This document shows, one piece after another, positions 1 through 10,291 of a stretch of 64,000 bases of DNA (position 1 is the first letter of the stretch; every line of letters begins with the position of its first letter). A program made the position numbers and the translations under genes. Below the pieces are notes generated by a model that did not search any database, was not told where the DNA came from, and saw only the letters and a list, made by a program, of their open reading frames with translations. The stretch covers positions 813,001 through 877,000 of the forward strand of contig CM055096.1 of NCBI GenBank assembly GCA_029204225.1, given 5' to 3'. The stretch is from Diphasiastrum complanatum. Its lineage: Eukaryota; Streptophyta; Lycopodiopsida; Lycopodiales; Lycopodiaceae.

Positions 1-1127
1 TTTTGACAAAGAACAAGCAGATGTAGTCCAACATGATATGCTCGAACATTTTAAACACTATACACTGGATGACGTGGTTATCATGTTACCCAAAGCACAT
101 CGTGAACCCGAAGAATGGGTGACAGAATCGAAAGATGTTTATGATGGCCCAGCTAGGACATAGGCTATGAATCTTGTTGAACCGAGAGAACCAGAAAAGA
201 TTGTAAAAGTTGGATCACAACTTAATTATGAACAATTTCAAGTGCTCCGAACGTTACTTATTCGATATCAAGATTTCTTTGCATGGACTTATCAAGATCT
301 CAAGGATATTTCGATGTCATTTATTGAACACACCATATCCCTAGTACCTGATGCAGTTCCAAAGGTTACAAAGTTCTATCGTTGTAATCTTAATGTTGCG
401 GATCTGATACAAAAAGAGCTTCCAAGACTGCTTGATGCAGATTTCATTTATGAGATCGATCATACAGAATGGGTTTCACCAATTGTCATTGTTCCTAAGA
501 AGAATGGAAAATTGAAAATTTGTGTGAATCTCAAGGCTTTGAACAAAGTGACGTGGAAGGATCACTTTCCGTTACCTTTTACTGAAAGCATTTTGGACCG
601 TCTTGCTGGAGCGGAAGCTTATAGTTTTCTGGATGGATTTAGTGGTTACAACTAGGTCAAGATTGCTCCTGCAGATCGCCACAAAACAACTTTTGCAACA
701 GAATGGAAAACCTATGCTTACAAAGTCATGCCATTTGGACTCTGTAATGCACCAAGTTCGTTCCAAAGAGTAATGCAATTTGCTTTAAAAATTATCTACA
801 GAAATTCCTTGAAATTTACTTGGATGATCTGGGAGTCCATAGCACATATACAGACCACCTGGATCGATTGGAGAAAGTATTTGAAAGATGTCGCAAGTTT
901 TCCTAAATCTAAAAAAATGCTAGATATACGAGTTGTGCTTGGGCATGTGATATCGAGACAAGGCATTGCCACAAATTATTCTAAAATCAAGGTTATTGTG
1001 AAATCGCCACCACCAACAACAAATTTGTGAAGTTTATGTGTTTATGGGTCATGCGAATTATTATCATTATTATTGAATTTTTATTATCTTCTTTGCAAAT
1101 TTAGCAAGACCTATATACAAACTGACT
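1..1127 (+). pseudogene. Ty3/gypsy pol fragment (reverse transcriptase), decayed
   Basis: Remnant of a gypsy polyprotein running in from the left edge. The first 166 bases encode an acidic linker (..DDVVIMLPKAH..) and 167-655 is an open RT stretch with the substrate-binding motif WVSPIVIVPKKNGK and FLDGFSGYN. A stop at 653-655 interrupts it. The frame then continues through YKVMPFGLCNAP (about 718-752) and the catalytic box IYLDDLG (about 815-835, YxDD intact), with a frameshift between them. The relic carries on past the 1028 stop: FMGHANYY and ARPIYKLT, typical of the start of gypsy RNase H, lie at about 1042-1125 in another frame. The family's role is copying element RNA into DNA; this copy cannot do so. 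The sequence changes to copia at about 1128-1175. The lineage looks Tat/Ogre-like from the linker and RT wording, but that is not certain. Confidence 0.88.
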
Positions 1128-1197
1128 ATTGTCCCGCAGTTGATTTGGCCAGCCAGAGAGCTGTGAAAAGCAAGCCAAGATCAAAGTTGTGAGAAAA

Positions 1198-2508
1198 ACC
1201 TTGACCTAGACTATGAGGAGACCTTTGCGCCGATATGTACGTGGAATACTCTACGTCTACTTGTTGCTTTAGCTTCACGTTTTGGTTGGCCTTTGCATCA
1301 GATGGATGTGAAATCTGCTTTTCTAAATGGTGAGTTAAAGAAGAGGTGTTCATGGATCAACCTGAAGGCTTTGTAGCGAAGGGACAGGAAAATAAAGTAT
1401 GTCGCTTGAAGAAAGCGCTTTATGGTCTTAAACAAGCACCACGTGCGTGGTATATCAGGATTGATGCCTACTTTCGTTCAAAGGGGATGGTGAGAACACA
1501 TTCTGATCCAAATCTATATGTCTTATGCTTTGATGATACGGTGGCTTTGATTGCTCTTTATGTTGATGACTTGATTATTACGGAAAATAATCAAGAGATG
1601 ATAGATATGATCAAGAAAGATCTCATGGAACAATTTGAGATGACAGATCTCAGCCTGATGCATTATTGCCTTGGAGTAGAGGTGTGGTAGCAAAAAGGAC
1701 AAAGTGGGTTTAACACAGGTAAAGTATGTCAAAGAGTTGCTGCACATGTTTAGGTTGCAGGATTGCAAACCATTGAATACTCCTATTGAACCAAGTAAAA
1801 AGCTTTCTAAGCTTGATGAGTCACAGTCATTTGATGTTACGTTGTATAGGTAGTTAGTAGGGAGCTTGATTTTCCTTACCATGACTAGACCAGATATATG
1901 CTATGTTGTTGGCATTGTAAGTCAGTTTATGGCAGCACCTACGGAAACACATTGGAAGGCATCTAAACGCATTTTGCATTATGTGAAAGGCACTTCAAAT
2001 TATGGCTTGATTTACAAGAAGCATGATGGCTTACCTGAGTTGTGTGGCTATGTGTATGCGGATTGGGGAGGTGACTATGATGATCATAGATCCACCACAA
2101 GGTATGTATTCCAGTTTTGTGGTAGTTGCTTTTCCTGGTCTAGTAAGAGGCAAAGTACAATTGCTCTTTCCACCACAGAAGCAAAGTATAAGGCAATGTG
2201 TAGTGCAGCACAAGAAGCTATATGGTTGAGACAAATCTTGGAAGAAGTTGGCATGAAGCAGAAAAATCCCACGACATTACATAGCGACAGTCAGAGTGGC
2301 ATTCAGCTAGCAAAGAATCCAGTGTTTCATGCGAGAACTAAACACATTGAAATTTAGTATCACTTTATACGTGAGAGGCTGTTGATCGTGAAATTCATGT
2401 TGTTCATTGTAGCACAGAAGAACAACTAGCTGATATTTTCACTAAGCCACTTGTTGGAGAAAAGTTTGATAAGTTTAGATCAAAGCTTTCTGTACTTAAA
2501 GTTTGTTG
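1198..2508 (+). pseudogene. copia reverse transcriptase and RNase H, broken
   Basis: Seen in pieces in several frames: YEETFAPIC then MDVKSAFLNG (about 1210-1335), ALYGLKQAPRAWY (about 1417-1455), the catalytic LYVDDLI (about 1556-1577, intact), then RNase H with YADWGG, WSSKRQSTIALSTTEAKY and FHARTKHIEI. It ends at 2508 with IFTKPLVGEKFDKF..KVC. Frameshifts at about 1330 and 1690 and stops at 1688, 1851 and 2355 break it, so it makes no working polyprotein. In the family this region copies RNA into DNA and degrades the RNA strand. It differs from its sister at 36500-37806, which has a mutated YVDD box. Confidence 0.88.
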
Positions 2509-2562
2509 ACTTTAAAGCTATGTATATGACTATAAAAGTAGACTCTACTTTAAGGGAGAGAG

Positions 2563-2839
2563 TTAGAATTAAAGTAGAATCACTGTGCTACTGTACTGTG
2601 GGTCCTATCAGTTGATAATGATCAGTTGGCAGTTGGCCTCGCCACGAGGCAAGTCGACGGGACACGTGTCCCGCCAACGGCAATCTGGGTCATGCATGGG
2701 TTGCTTGAGTGAACAACTATATGTATAGTGTAATTTCATTTTGAGAAATATAGTTGCTATGTGAGGTTGATGTAGAGAGTGTTTTCTGTCTGTGTTACTG
2801 TGTAGCATGATCTGTGTTCCTGTTCGAAGCAAATTCTAA
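2563..2839 (+). repeat. 3' LTR (270-bp-class copia family)
   Basis: Matches the LTR pair at 32094-32365 and 37863-38134 along its length. Its termini are an inverted TTAGAATT..AATTCTAA rather than the usual TG..CA. A short duplication (cagttggcagttgg) makes it slightly longer than its sisters. It follows the purine tract directly. Confidence 0.88.
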
Positions 2840-2977
2840 GTATATGACTATCTAGACATTGTGCATGTCATGTAGCTCAAGTTTGTACATGCTAGAGAAT
2901 GATATTTACAACTTGTAAATGCACAAGCAAGATGATTTTCCTCATCAACCCCTATAAACAAGTTGGATAGCTTTTTA

Positions 2978-3634
2978 TTCTTCACACAGAACCTTTCGAA
3001 TCTCGTGTCTGGTAACCAATTGTTTTTGACGTTTTGTCAAAATAGGTGAAGATTTCAAGTCTCTCTTGTATCTTTCCTTTATTTTAAAATCAGATTTGTA
3101 AATTGATGTCGTGGCACTTGTAGTTGCTCGAACAGGTTGAAAAGATGTGGGAATGTTTGCCTGAACATCAGGTTGTTGTTGATTTGACTCAACTGGTTCT
3201 GTAGTGCCAGAAGGATAAGGATTTTCATTAAATATAGCTCTTTTAGATTTGATCGGATTGGAGAATTGAGAAATGGACCTTCTTCGAATATGTAAAAAAC
3301 TTGCATGTCGAGGGTCATTTGATTGATGGGGATCTGTAGATTTACTTGAATCTATGACCGAGTCCAAAACAATATTGCAATGTTGTTTCTCTAATATCTG
3401 AATCAGAAGACGAAGAATTCAAATTTGTAACAAGTTGTGTCAAAGGAGTCATTTCTTGATTAATAGCAAGATGAGAAATTTCAAATGTTGTTGTTGACGT
3501 GGAAACAAAGACGGTATAGGACACAAACCCGAGGGAGTGGCTTCATAATAATATCTTTCATTAGGAATATCAGACGAGGATGACTTAGATGTGGCTACAT
3601 ACTAAGTTACAACTGAAGAAGAACTACTTGTCAT
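2978..3634 (-). pseudogene. unassigned decayed ORF, Ser/Thr-rich then basic
   Basis: Read on the minus strand from an ATG at 3634, three frames join into one coding-like stretch. A Ser-rich start (MTSSSSSVVT, then a stop) is followed by NERYYYEATPSG (about 3545-3580), TLQYCFG and, in the largest open piece (2978-3367), SSKSTDPHQSNDPRHASFL, a Gln/Pro-rich middle and a basic end (KERYKRDLKSSPILTKRQK). There are two frameshifts and at least one stop. No domain is recognised. The Ser/Thr-rich composition with a basic tail could suit a gag or capsid-like protein, but nothing here proves that. Confidence 0.35.
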
Positions 3635-3664
3635 GACAAAAATCTAAAAACAAAATTTTATTCC

Positions 3665-4541
3665 TATGCTAAGCATAGACAAAAATAAAAAAATGAACGT
3701 AAAAATTTTACTACAAGCCAAATTTTTTTCTTATCCTATGCTGGTCATAGAAAAAGCTAAACAGACTATGCTAACACTTATAGAACTAGACATTAAAATT
3801 CGCAAAGAGCACATTTAACCTGAAATCAACAATAACAATGATAATTTCCACATGCAAAATACTTCTTTTAAATAATAAAGTGTTAGGGTTAGGGTTAGGA
3901 TCAAGTTTAGGATTAGGCTTAGGGTTTCATTCTAGAAGCGGGGTTAAAGTTGATAAACTTGACACATTGTCGGTTAGGGTTGAAAAACAAGACACATTGG
4001 TAAACCGTGAGGGTTGGTGGTAGTACCGATATTTTGTGAGAAAGGGGTCCCATTAAAGTTTGGCGGTCAACTTTTTCTATTTAAAGACCCACAAAGAAGG
4101 ACAAGGCACTTCATTTGTGATTTTGTGTTAAAGGTTGTTGTCAGAGTGATCTAAGCGTTCATTCGATGATCTTCTATAATCTTGCGCATAGCTTTTAGCG
4201 AGCCTTTTTCAATTAAGGTGACATTTCTAATTTTTTTCTTTTTCAAATTTTTTCTTTATGCTCAACATAGTACTATAAACATTTAGTTTATCTAAATAGC
4301 AAAACATCTTATACTAAGCATAACATAGACCAACACTTTTCTTTTATTTTGTAACTATTGGCTATGGTCAGCATAGAAACCTAGCTTTCTCTTGTTCGAG
4401 TCTTATGTTGAGCATAACATCTTCTCTTTCTTTAAGAGCTAATGTTATGTTCAGCATAAGATATTATCATCCTCTCTCTCGACTTCTATGCTGAGCATAG
4501 CATTCCTACTCACTCAACGTGTTTATGTTATGCTAAGCATA
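3665..4541. repeat. dispersed palindromic motif field, TATGCT(N)AGCATA
   Basis: A 13-bp near-palindrome occurs at least nine times in about 880 bp: 3665-3677, 3737-3749, 4257-4269, 4310-4322, 4363-4375, 4404-4416, 4446-4458, 4487-4499 and 4529-4541. Four of them (3665, 4446, 4487, 4529) keep both half-sites or differ by one base. Spacing is irregular and often about 40 bp (4363, 4404, 4446, 4487, 4529), so this is not a simple tandem repeat. Part of the field (4332-4470) reappears inverted at 10292-10430. Function is unknown; each unit could form a short hairpin or bind a symmetrical protein. Otherwise 4024-4256 shows no gene. Confidence 0.85.
3882..3928 (+). repeat. short interstitial telomere-like repeat
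   Basis: Consecutive GTTAGGGTTAGGGTTAGG, then TTTAGGA, TTAGGC and TTAGGGTTT. These are degenerate units of TTTAGGG/TTAGGG type, about six in a row. The 61-codon open frame across it (Leu-Gly-rich) is a by-product of the repeat. Such tracts arise by break repair or by decay of an old array. Confidence 0.7.
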
Positions 4542-4547
4542 AGATCT

Positions 4548-5385
4548 CTTACAAAATGATGAGCTACCTTGATGTGTTTGCTCCTTGAATGGAACACAGG
4601 ATTGTTTTCAAGAGCTTGAGCCGAGATGTTATCATTCTTATAATAGAAGGTCTTTATCTCCATAATACTTTAGCTCCAAAAATAGCCTTTTGATCCATAA
4701 AACCTCCTTTGTTGTGGTTGTAAGAGATTTGTGCTCAGCTTCACTGGGTGATAAGGATATAGTTGCTTGCTTCTTTGATAGCCAAGAAACTAGATTCCCT
4801 CCTAGAAAAATTGTGTAAGCACTTGTGGATTTTCTATCCAACCTGTCTCCTACAAAATCTGAATCTGAAAAAGCAACCAAAGTCAGATCTTCTCCTTTGT
4901 AGAATAATCCATAATCTAAGGTAGAAGATATTTATCTCAAGATTCTTTTAGCCAACTTCCAATGATATATCTTTGGATCTTGCATGTGTTGAGTTAGCTT
5001 ATGCACACTAAAGCTTAGATCAGACCTAGTCACAATTAACCATATAAGTGAGCCAATAAGACTCCTATAAAGAGTGATGTCCACAAAGGATTTTTCATCA
5101 TCTTTCATAGGAACTTTTACAATGTGCTCCATTGGTGTATCTATGCCTTTACAGTTTTCCATTTGGAATCTCTTGAGCATGGAAAGTGCATATCTACTTG
5201 ACTTATGAAGGCATGACCCTTCCAAAAGTCAATTTCAAGGCCTAAAATATAGTGAAGAAATCCTAAGTCCTACACCTTGAATTCACTACCAAGTGCATGC
5301 TTAGGTTCTTCAACTAGCTTCTCATTATTTTCACAAAGAATGATATCATCTACATAGATGAGAAGAATAATTACAAAGTTATCTC
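4548..5385 (-). pseudogene. copia RT C-terminal half and RNase H
   Basis: Minus-strand pieces: LIYVDDIILCENNEK (about 5320-5364, catalytic YVDD kept), YALSMLKRFQMENCKGIDTP (about 5140-5200), LYRSLIGSLIWL, then RNase H FSDSDFVGDRLDRKSTSAY, WLSKKQATISLS and LWIKRLFLEL. Frameshifts occur near 5225 and 4930. A deletion at about 5385 joins EEIYME directly to the sequence before YVDD, removing the usual GLKQAPR segment. Truncated at 4548. Confidence 0.85.
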
Positions 5386-5895
5386 CATGTAAATCTCCTC
5401 CTCAAGGTAACCATTGAGAAAGACATTTGAAACATCAAGCTGAAACATTCTCCAATTGTGAAAACATGCAAGAGATATGAGTATTCTGATTGTTACCATT
5501 TTTGCAACTGGTGCAAAGGTGTCTTCATAGTCAGGACCTTTGATTTGAGAGTAGCCTTTAGCACAAAGTCTTTCTTTATATTTGTTGATAGATCCATCAT
5601 TATTATACTTGATTTTGAAAACCCACTTACATCCAATCACATGCATGTTGTTTGGTGGCTCCACAAGCTCACATGTATTGTTTGACATCAAGGCTTCAAA
5701 CTCTTGGGTCATTGCTTCAACCCACTTCTCGGATTGAAGTGCTTCTTGGACATCTTTAGGCTCTTCATCTGATATGAAAAGTGCATGATAGGAAGTTTCA
5801 CCTTCTACTTGCCTTCCTTCATGTGAGCCTTCTTGGCTCAGATCTCTCTCTTGTAGATCTTCTTGGTGTAGGTGCTTGAACTTGCCCCTCCTCAA
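5371..5895 (-). pseudogene. copia RT N-terminal half
   Basis: Open minus-strand stretch of 174 codons with the standard copia RT entry: EPKDVQEALQSEKWVEAM, CKWVFKIKYNNDGSINKYK, YEDTFAPVAKMVTIR, QLDVSNVFLNGYLEEEIYME. It then runs into the deletion junction near 5385. A short linker with RRSTRERSEP upstream (about 5820-5870) joins it to the integrase C-terminus. Nearly identical in wording to 57800-58340 on the plus strand. Confidence 0.87.
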
Positions 5896-6018
5896 GCCTC
5901 GGCCTCACCACTTCTTGAGCAGCATCAAGATTGATGATTGTAGACCTTGCATGAGACTCCTTGATCTGTGCTCCATCCAAGTTAAACTTCTGATCTTCAT
6001 GAAAGATCACATCTCTAC

Positions 6019-6620
6019 TTACAACATTTTTGTCAGTAGAGGGAATATATATTTTATATGCTTTTTTGGTAGATGCATTCGTACAAAAATTCCTTTAACA
6101 GTACTAGGATCATCCTTCTTCCTAGTCTCTAAAGGTACATGCACAAAGCATACACAGCCAAAGCTCCTAAGATGATCTACCTTAGGCTTTTTCTTATACA
6201 ACACCTCAAATGGTGTTCTTCCTTCTATTGCAAGATTAGGAAGCCTATTACAAAGATAATTTGCACATGCAAGTGCTTCTCCCCAAAATTCTTTAGGTAG
6301 AGAAGCTTCTAGCCTAATGGATTTTGCACATTCACACAAAGTTCTTTTTTTTCTCTCAGCAATTCCATTTTGCTGAGGAGTATATGAAGAAGAAAATTCT
6401 CTTTGTATTCCCTCTCTCTCACAAAAGTCTTTAAACTTATTGGAGGTGTATTCACCTCCACTATCACTTCTCAAAGCTTTTAACTTGAAAGTAAACTGCT
6501 TCTTTACATAAGCTTTGAAAGTAAGGAAAATGTCATAAACCATGGCTTTAGAAGACAACATATAGATCCAAGAATATCTTGTATAATCATCTACAAAGGA
6601 AGCAAAGCAATTTGCTCCTT
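6019..6620 (-). pseudogene. copia integrase core
   Basis: All three catalytic acids of the DDE core are present: FVDDYTRYS (about 6573-6600), RSDSGGEYTS (about 6445-6475) and PQQNGIAERKKRT (about 6345-6385). The C-terminal FGCVCFVHVPLETRKKDDP follows. Integrase inserts element DNA into the genome. The frame is open through 6019 but then shifts before RT, and upstream it is fused to misplaced gag and leader sequence (6625-7150), so it cannot be made from a normal polyprotein. Confidence 0.87.
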
Positions 6621-6624
6621 CTTT

Positions 6625-7150
6625 GCTTTTGGTTAAACATTGACAGCTTCTTCTTGCCACTGGATGTTGCAACTTGTGAGGACTGAACCTCACCACCTTC
6701 TTTGGGTTTGTCCTTCTTGAAGTGTTATTGACCTTTGCCCTTGCCTCTTGAGTTGTCTCTGATGAAGAGTGCTTTGTCATCTCCACCATCTTTCAATGAA
6801 AGCCTATTGATCCAACCTATGAAATCTAGCAACAAAATGTGAGATCAAACTCTCAACAGAAAAAATCAATCTATCTTGAATTTGAATCTTGCTTCAATCA
6901 TAGAAATGAAGCACATGCAAGTAAGAAGTCTATCTCTCCCACAGATTTCAAAGAACTGATAAAATCTTTAGGAACTTACTTTCAACTCAGACACAATAAT
7001 TTGTGTGAAATGAAAAGTCTAAGACCTCATAAAACTCACTTCTATCCAATTCTACTTGATTGATAATGAAAATTAAAGAAATTGGTGAAAAGAACTGATG
7101 TGTGCTCCCTTTGGCATATCACACAAGATGAGTACTCTCCCAAACTCTCT
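6625..7150 (-). repeat. misplaced leader-gag block inside the integrase
   Basis: 6800-7150 repeats the element's own 5' leader (compare 8905-9255) and 6625-6800 repeats gag around the zinc-knuckle linker (compare 8060-8230). About 95 bp of integrase is present on both sides (6535-6630 and 7150-7260). The copia order therefore reads GAG-pre-integrase, integrase start, leader, gag, integrase start again, integrase core. The block probably came from a gag-deleted sister copy by template switching or unequal recombination. Confidence 0.82.
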
Positions 7151-7159
7151 GATTGCCTA

Positions 7160-7515
7160 AAACATCATAAACCATGGCTTTAGAAGATAGCATGTGGATC
7201 CAAGAGTATCTTGTATAATCATCTACAAAAGAAACAAAGCAATTTGCTCATCCTTTGCTTTTGGTTGAAGAGAAATGAACATCAGAGTGCACGAGTTCAA
7301 ATGGATGCTATGTTTTGATGCTTGATCTTGAAAAAGGTCTTCTATGTGATTTTGCCAAAACACAAGCTTCACAAGGTTGAAGCTCCTTTGACAGTGTCTT
7401 TGGTAGTCCAACAACTTTTCCTTCCTTGACCATAGATTGCATGGCTTTGAAATTGGAATGTCCCAATCTCTTATGCCATAGATCATCCTGATGAACCTTG
7501 GTCTCATAAGCAATA
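7160..7515 (-). pseudogene. copia GAG-pre-integrase region and integrase start
   Basis: Minus-strand open stretch (7223-7513) in mixed frames carries wording parallel to the plus-strand copy at 56927-57130 (KLLDYQRHCQRSFNLVKLVF). The true frame gives the Cys/His pre-integrase region. It overlaps the first copy of the duplicated 95-bp integrase segment at 7150-7260. It is frameshifted and not translatable as one domain. Confidence 0.7.
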
Positions 7516-7539
7516 TTTAAAATGTTAGCACTCTCCCTA

Positions 7540-7927
7540 GAATCTAGTTTTACAATTTTTCAATCCTAGATCCTCTAGCAATCACTTCATTTTCTCTTGA
7601 GATTATACATTTGTCAACATGAAACTTGACATCCAATCCACAATCAAACAATTGTCCTAAACTAATAAAATTCTTGGTTAGTCTAGGTACATAAAGTACA
7701 TCATGCAAACAAATTTTTTTTGATGATGATGCATGCAGTCGAACACTACCTATTCCTTCAATTCTACACTCTACATCATTAGCAATATAGATTGATCTTT
7801 TTACACTTAGATATGGCATGAGACTTGTGAAAGAGTTTCTAGAACTAGACATATGGGAACTAGCCCCACTATCTATCCACCAGATTTCTTCATTCTTGAA
7901 AGGAAAAGATGAAAAGGTAGACATCAT
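7540..7927 (-). pseudogene. copia aspartic protease
   Basis: Carries the retropepsin active site WWIDSGASSHM (about 7846-7880) and the downstream VECRIEGIGSVRL and LHDVLYVPRLTKNFISLGQL segments that follow copia protease. The enzyme would cut the element polyprotein. The domain itself is open, but it ends at a stop near 7550 before the pre-integrase region. The plus-strand relative at 51786-56926 has lost this domain entirely. Confidence 0.85.
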
Positions 7928-7929
7928 TA

Positions 7930-8749
7930 AAGAATTCTCTCTTTCACTCTCAATACCCTCACACTCTTCCTCATTAGTAAGGTTAGCTTGCTTGGATTGG
8001 TTCTTCTTCTTGAAACAGTTTGATGCATAGTGACCTTTCTTGCCACAAAAGAAACATTTGATCTTTGAAAGCTTATTCTTGCCATTGGATGTTGCAACTT
8101 GTGAGGGTTGATCCTCACTACTTTCTTTGGCTTTGTCCTTCTTGAAGTGTTGTTGACATTTGCCCTTGCCTCTTCACTTGTCCTTAGTGAAGAGTGCTTT
8201 GTCATCTCCACCATCCTTTAATGAAAGTCTGTTGATCCTCAACATCTTGTTCTCTTGCCTACTTTCTTCAGCAATGAGAACACCTTGAAGAGTCTCCAAG
8301 GATGGAAGTTCCTCCCTGACAACATAAGTCTGCACAATATTGTCATACTCGTCTCTAAGTCATAAAGGACTACTTGAACAAGTTCAGTGTTCTTAAGAGC
8401 CTCACCAATACCAGCTCACTCTTGATGAAGATCTTTTACTCTCATTGCATAAGATGAAGCACTCTCATCTACTCTTTGATAACTTAGAAAGATTTGATTT
8501 CTAAGTGTAAGCAATCTAGAAGTATTCTTAATTTCATAGATTGTTTTGAGAGTTTTCCAAGCCTCCTTGGCAGTGGTGCACGTACTGATCTCTCTTAACA
8601 CTTCATTTGTGACATTCATTTTAATGAAATGAAGAGCAATTTTGGTTCTTTTGTTGAATGTTGCAGCTTCATTAGGTGTTGCAGGTTCTTCTTCAGCTCC
8701 ACTTACAATGTCCATTACATTCTGTAGAATCAATAATGATTCCATTCTA
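7930..8749 (-). pseudogene. copia gag with zinc knuckle
   Basis: 8416-8745 encodes the UBN2-type gag core (TAKEAWKTLKTIYEIKNTSR, SSYAMRVKDLHQE). A stop and frameshifts follow, then a basic linker with KDKAR-type wording and a CCHC zinc knuckle CFFCGKKGHYASNC (about 8015-8060) in a third frame. Gag packages element RNA into particles. This copy is broken by at least two frameshifts. Confidence 0.85.
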
Positions 8750-9560
8750 ATTTTTCACATTGCATAATTGGAAGATGTTAATATCTCACTATGCTCCAAG
8801 AAATGTGAACCAGTTGAAGACATATTCACTTTGAGAAATTCTAGTAATGACAAGGATGGAGTTGAATGTGTTGCTTGTTATCTCAATCTAGGATCTAACA
8901 CTTATAATGTTGATCCAACCTATGAAATCTAGCAACTGAATGTGAGATCAAGCTCACAACAGAAAAAATCAATCTATTTTGAATCTGGATCTAGCTTCTA
9001 CCATAGAAATGAAGCACATGCAAGTATGAAGTGTATCTCTCCCATGAGTTTCAAAGAATCTCTCCCACGACTTTCAACTCAAACACAACAATATGTGTGA
9101 AATGAAAAATCTAAGACCTCACAACACTCACCTTTATCCAATTCTACTTGATTGATAATGAAAATTAAAAATATTGGTGAAAAGAAGTGACGTGTGCTCA
9201 CTTTGGCATATCACACGAGATGAGTACTCTCCTTATCTCTTTGATTGCCTAAAACTCTTCTAAAAACCAATTAAATTGATCTAGAAACTCGAGCAACACA
9301 ATCTACTCTTCAATACCTATCCAACAATCTATAAAACATCAAATTGGATCATTCCTTGAGAAGTAGCACTCAAACAAAGAGGTCTGAGCTCTCTGTCTGT
9401 ATAGGGCTCAACTGGAGCAGATCAGGCTTGATTTGATCCACTTATGATCCATAGATGGCTTCTTTGTCAACAAGTTTGGATTCCTCTCCCAAATCCGAGT
9501 TCTTGCAAGCAGAAGCACTTATGTTCTGATGTATACACCCTTACCTCTTCAAAGCATGAA
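8750..9560 (-). other. copia 5' leader (untranslated)
   Basis: An 800-bp stretch between the primer-binding site and gag with no sustained open frame on the minus strand. Parts of it recur at 6800-7150 (same element, misplaced) and, on the plus strand, at 50540-51240 of the nested element. Nothing else is seen in it. Confidence 0.75.
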
Positions 9561-9572
9561 GCTCTGATACCA
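9561..9572 (-). promoter_or_regulatory. primer-binding site, initiator tRNA-Met
   Basis: The plus strand reads GCTCTGATACCA, the complement of TGGTATCAGAGC, the standard copia primer site. It sits exactly against the LTR end (TTCACA), which fixes the LTR boundary and the element's minus orientation. Confidence 0.93.
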
Positions 9573-10291
9573 TGTGAAGTTTTTAGCATGTGTGAACTTC
9601 ACCACACCCCTTACAGGATCTTACTGAGGTGTTGTGATTGCGCAAGATTGATCAAAGAACAGTTTACTTGAAAAATATAAGACAAGAGCACAATGACATA
9701 AAACAGAATGAAAAAACTAACTTCTCACTATGAGGAATGAATGTCAGAAATAATTCTAAGTGCTCAGTATGGGAAAAACAGGCTGCTCTCGGGTAGAGAG
9801 AGAAAATCAACACATGAAAACTCGGGTAGAGAGAGAATGAGTCCAAAACACCAAAATTTCAATAATTACAATATGGCAAAACATGACAAAGTTTCCCTAC
9901 ATCAAAGTGGCTTGAGTTCCTACAATGGAGTTGCATGGAAAGTCCACTTAACTCAGTTAACTCAACTAACATGGATCCACATGTGTAACTGCATGCATGG
10001 ATATTGCATGTACTGCATGTCAACTCTCAAAACTGTCTAGACATGTGTAAATCATAAAACCACTTTGCATGTTGCATGCAGTGATTGCATATGGCTTGCA
10101 TGCACACTGAATGACATTGCATGTTATGCATGACATCAAATTTGAATCTACCTAAATCAAACTCGACCTATTTTAGAAGGTTATGTGCTCAATTCACATA
10201 CCTTTATGTACAAATAAAGTTTACAATGGAAATAACATAGGCATGGCCCCAAAACTCGAGATAGGAAGATATTATCTTACTAATCTTCACA
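9573..10291 (-). repeat. 5' LTR (TGTGAA..TTCACA family), minus strand
   Basis: A 719-bp LTR starting at 10291 with TGTGAAGATTAG and ending at 9573 with TTCACA. It aligns with the plus-strand LTRs at 49893-50527 and 59447-59850. It retains an internal stretch (about 9885-9975) that the 49893 copy lacks, and contains ATGCATGCA-rich sequence near 9990-10120. Confidence 0.9.

Larger units (their letters stand above)
1175..2839 (+). mobile_element. Ty1/copia element, 5'-truncated: RT, RNase H and 3' LTR
   Basis: The 3' part of a copia element of the same family as the nearly complete copy at 32094-38134: shared coding, polypurine tract and LTR. Gag, protease, integrase and the RT start are missing, and the left end abuts gypsy sequence. 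The order is RT, RNase H, a short untranslated stretch, a polypurine tract at about 2550-2562 (TTTAAGGGAGAGAG) and a 3' LTR at 2563-2839. The right flank starts at about 2840. Confidence 0.9.
4548..10291 (-). mobile_element. Ty1/copia element, minus strand, 3'-truncated and rearranged
   Basis: Reading from high to low coordinates: 5' LTR 10291-9573, PBS 9572-9561, leader, gag, protease, GAG-pre-integrase, integrase, RT and RNase H. It stops abruptly at 4548 within RNase H (..AHHFVRD), losing the polypurine tract and 3' LTR. A relative in the opposite orientation lies at 49893-59850 with LTRs of the same family. A 525-bp internal rearrangement (6625-7150) and a deletion in RT (near 5385) make it inactive. 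Its 5' LTR is directly followed (10292) by the inverted copy of the palindrome field that also borders its truncated end. Confidence 0.92.

Noticed and set aside
2978-3634. Endogenous pararetrovirus (caulimovirid) capsid or movement protein
   Set aside because: No zinc knuckle, RT or movement motif lies next to it; Ser/Thr-rich composition alone is not evidence.
3838-4023. 61-codon ORF rich in Leu and Gly
   Set aside because: It is the translation of a telomere-like repeat.
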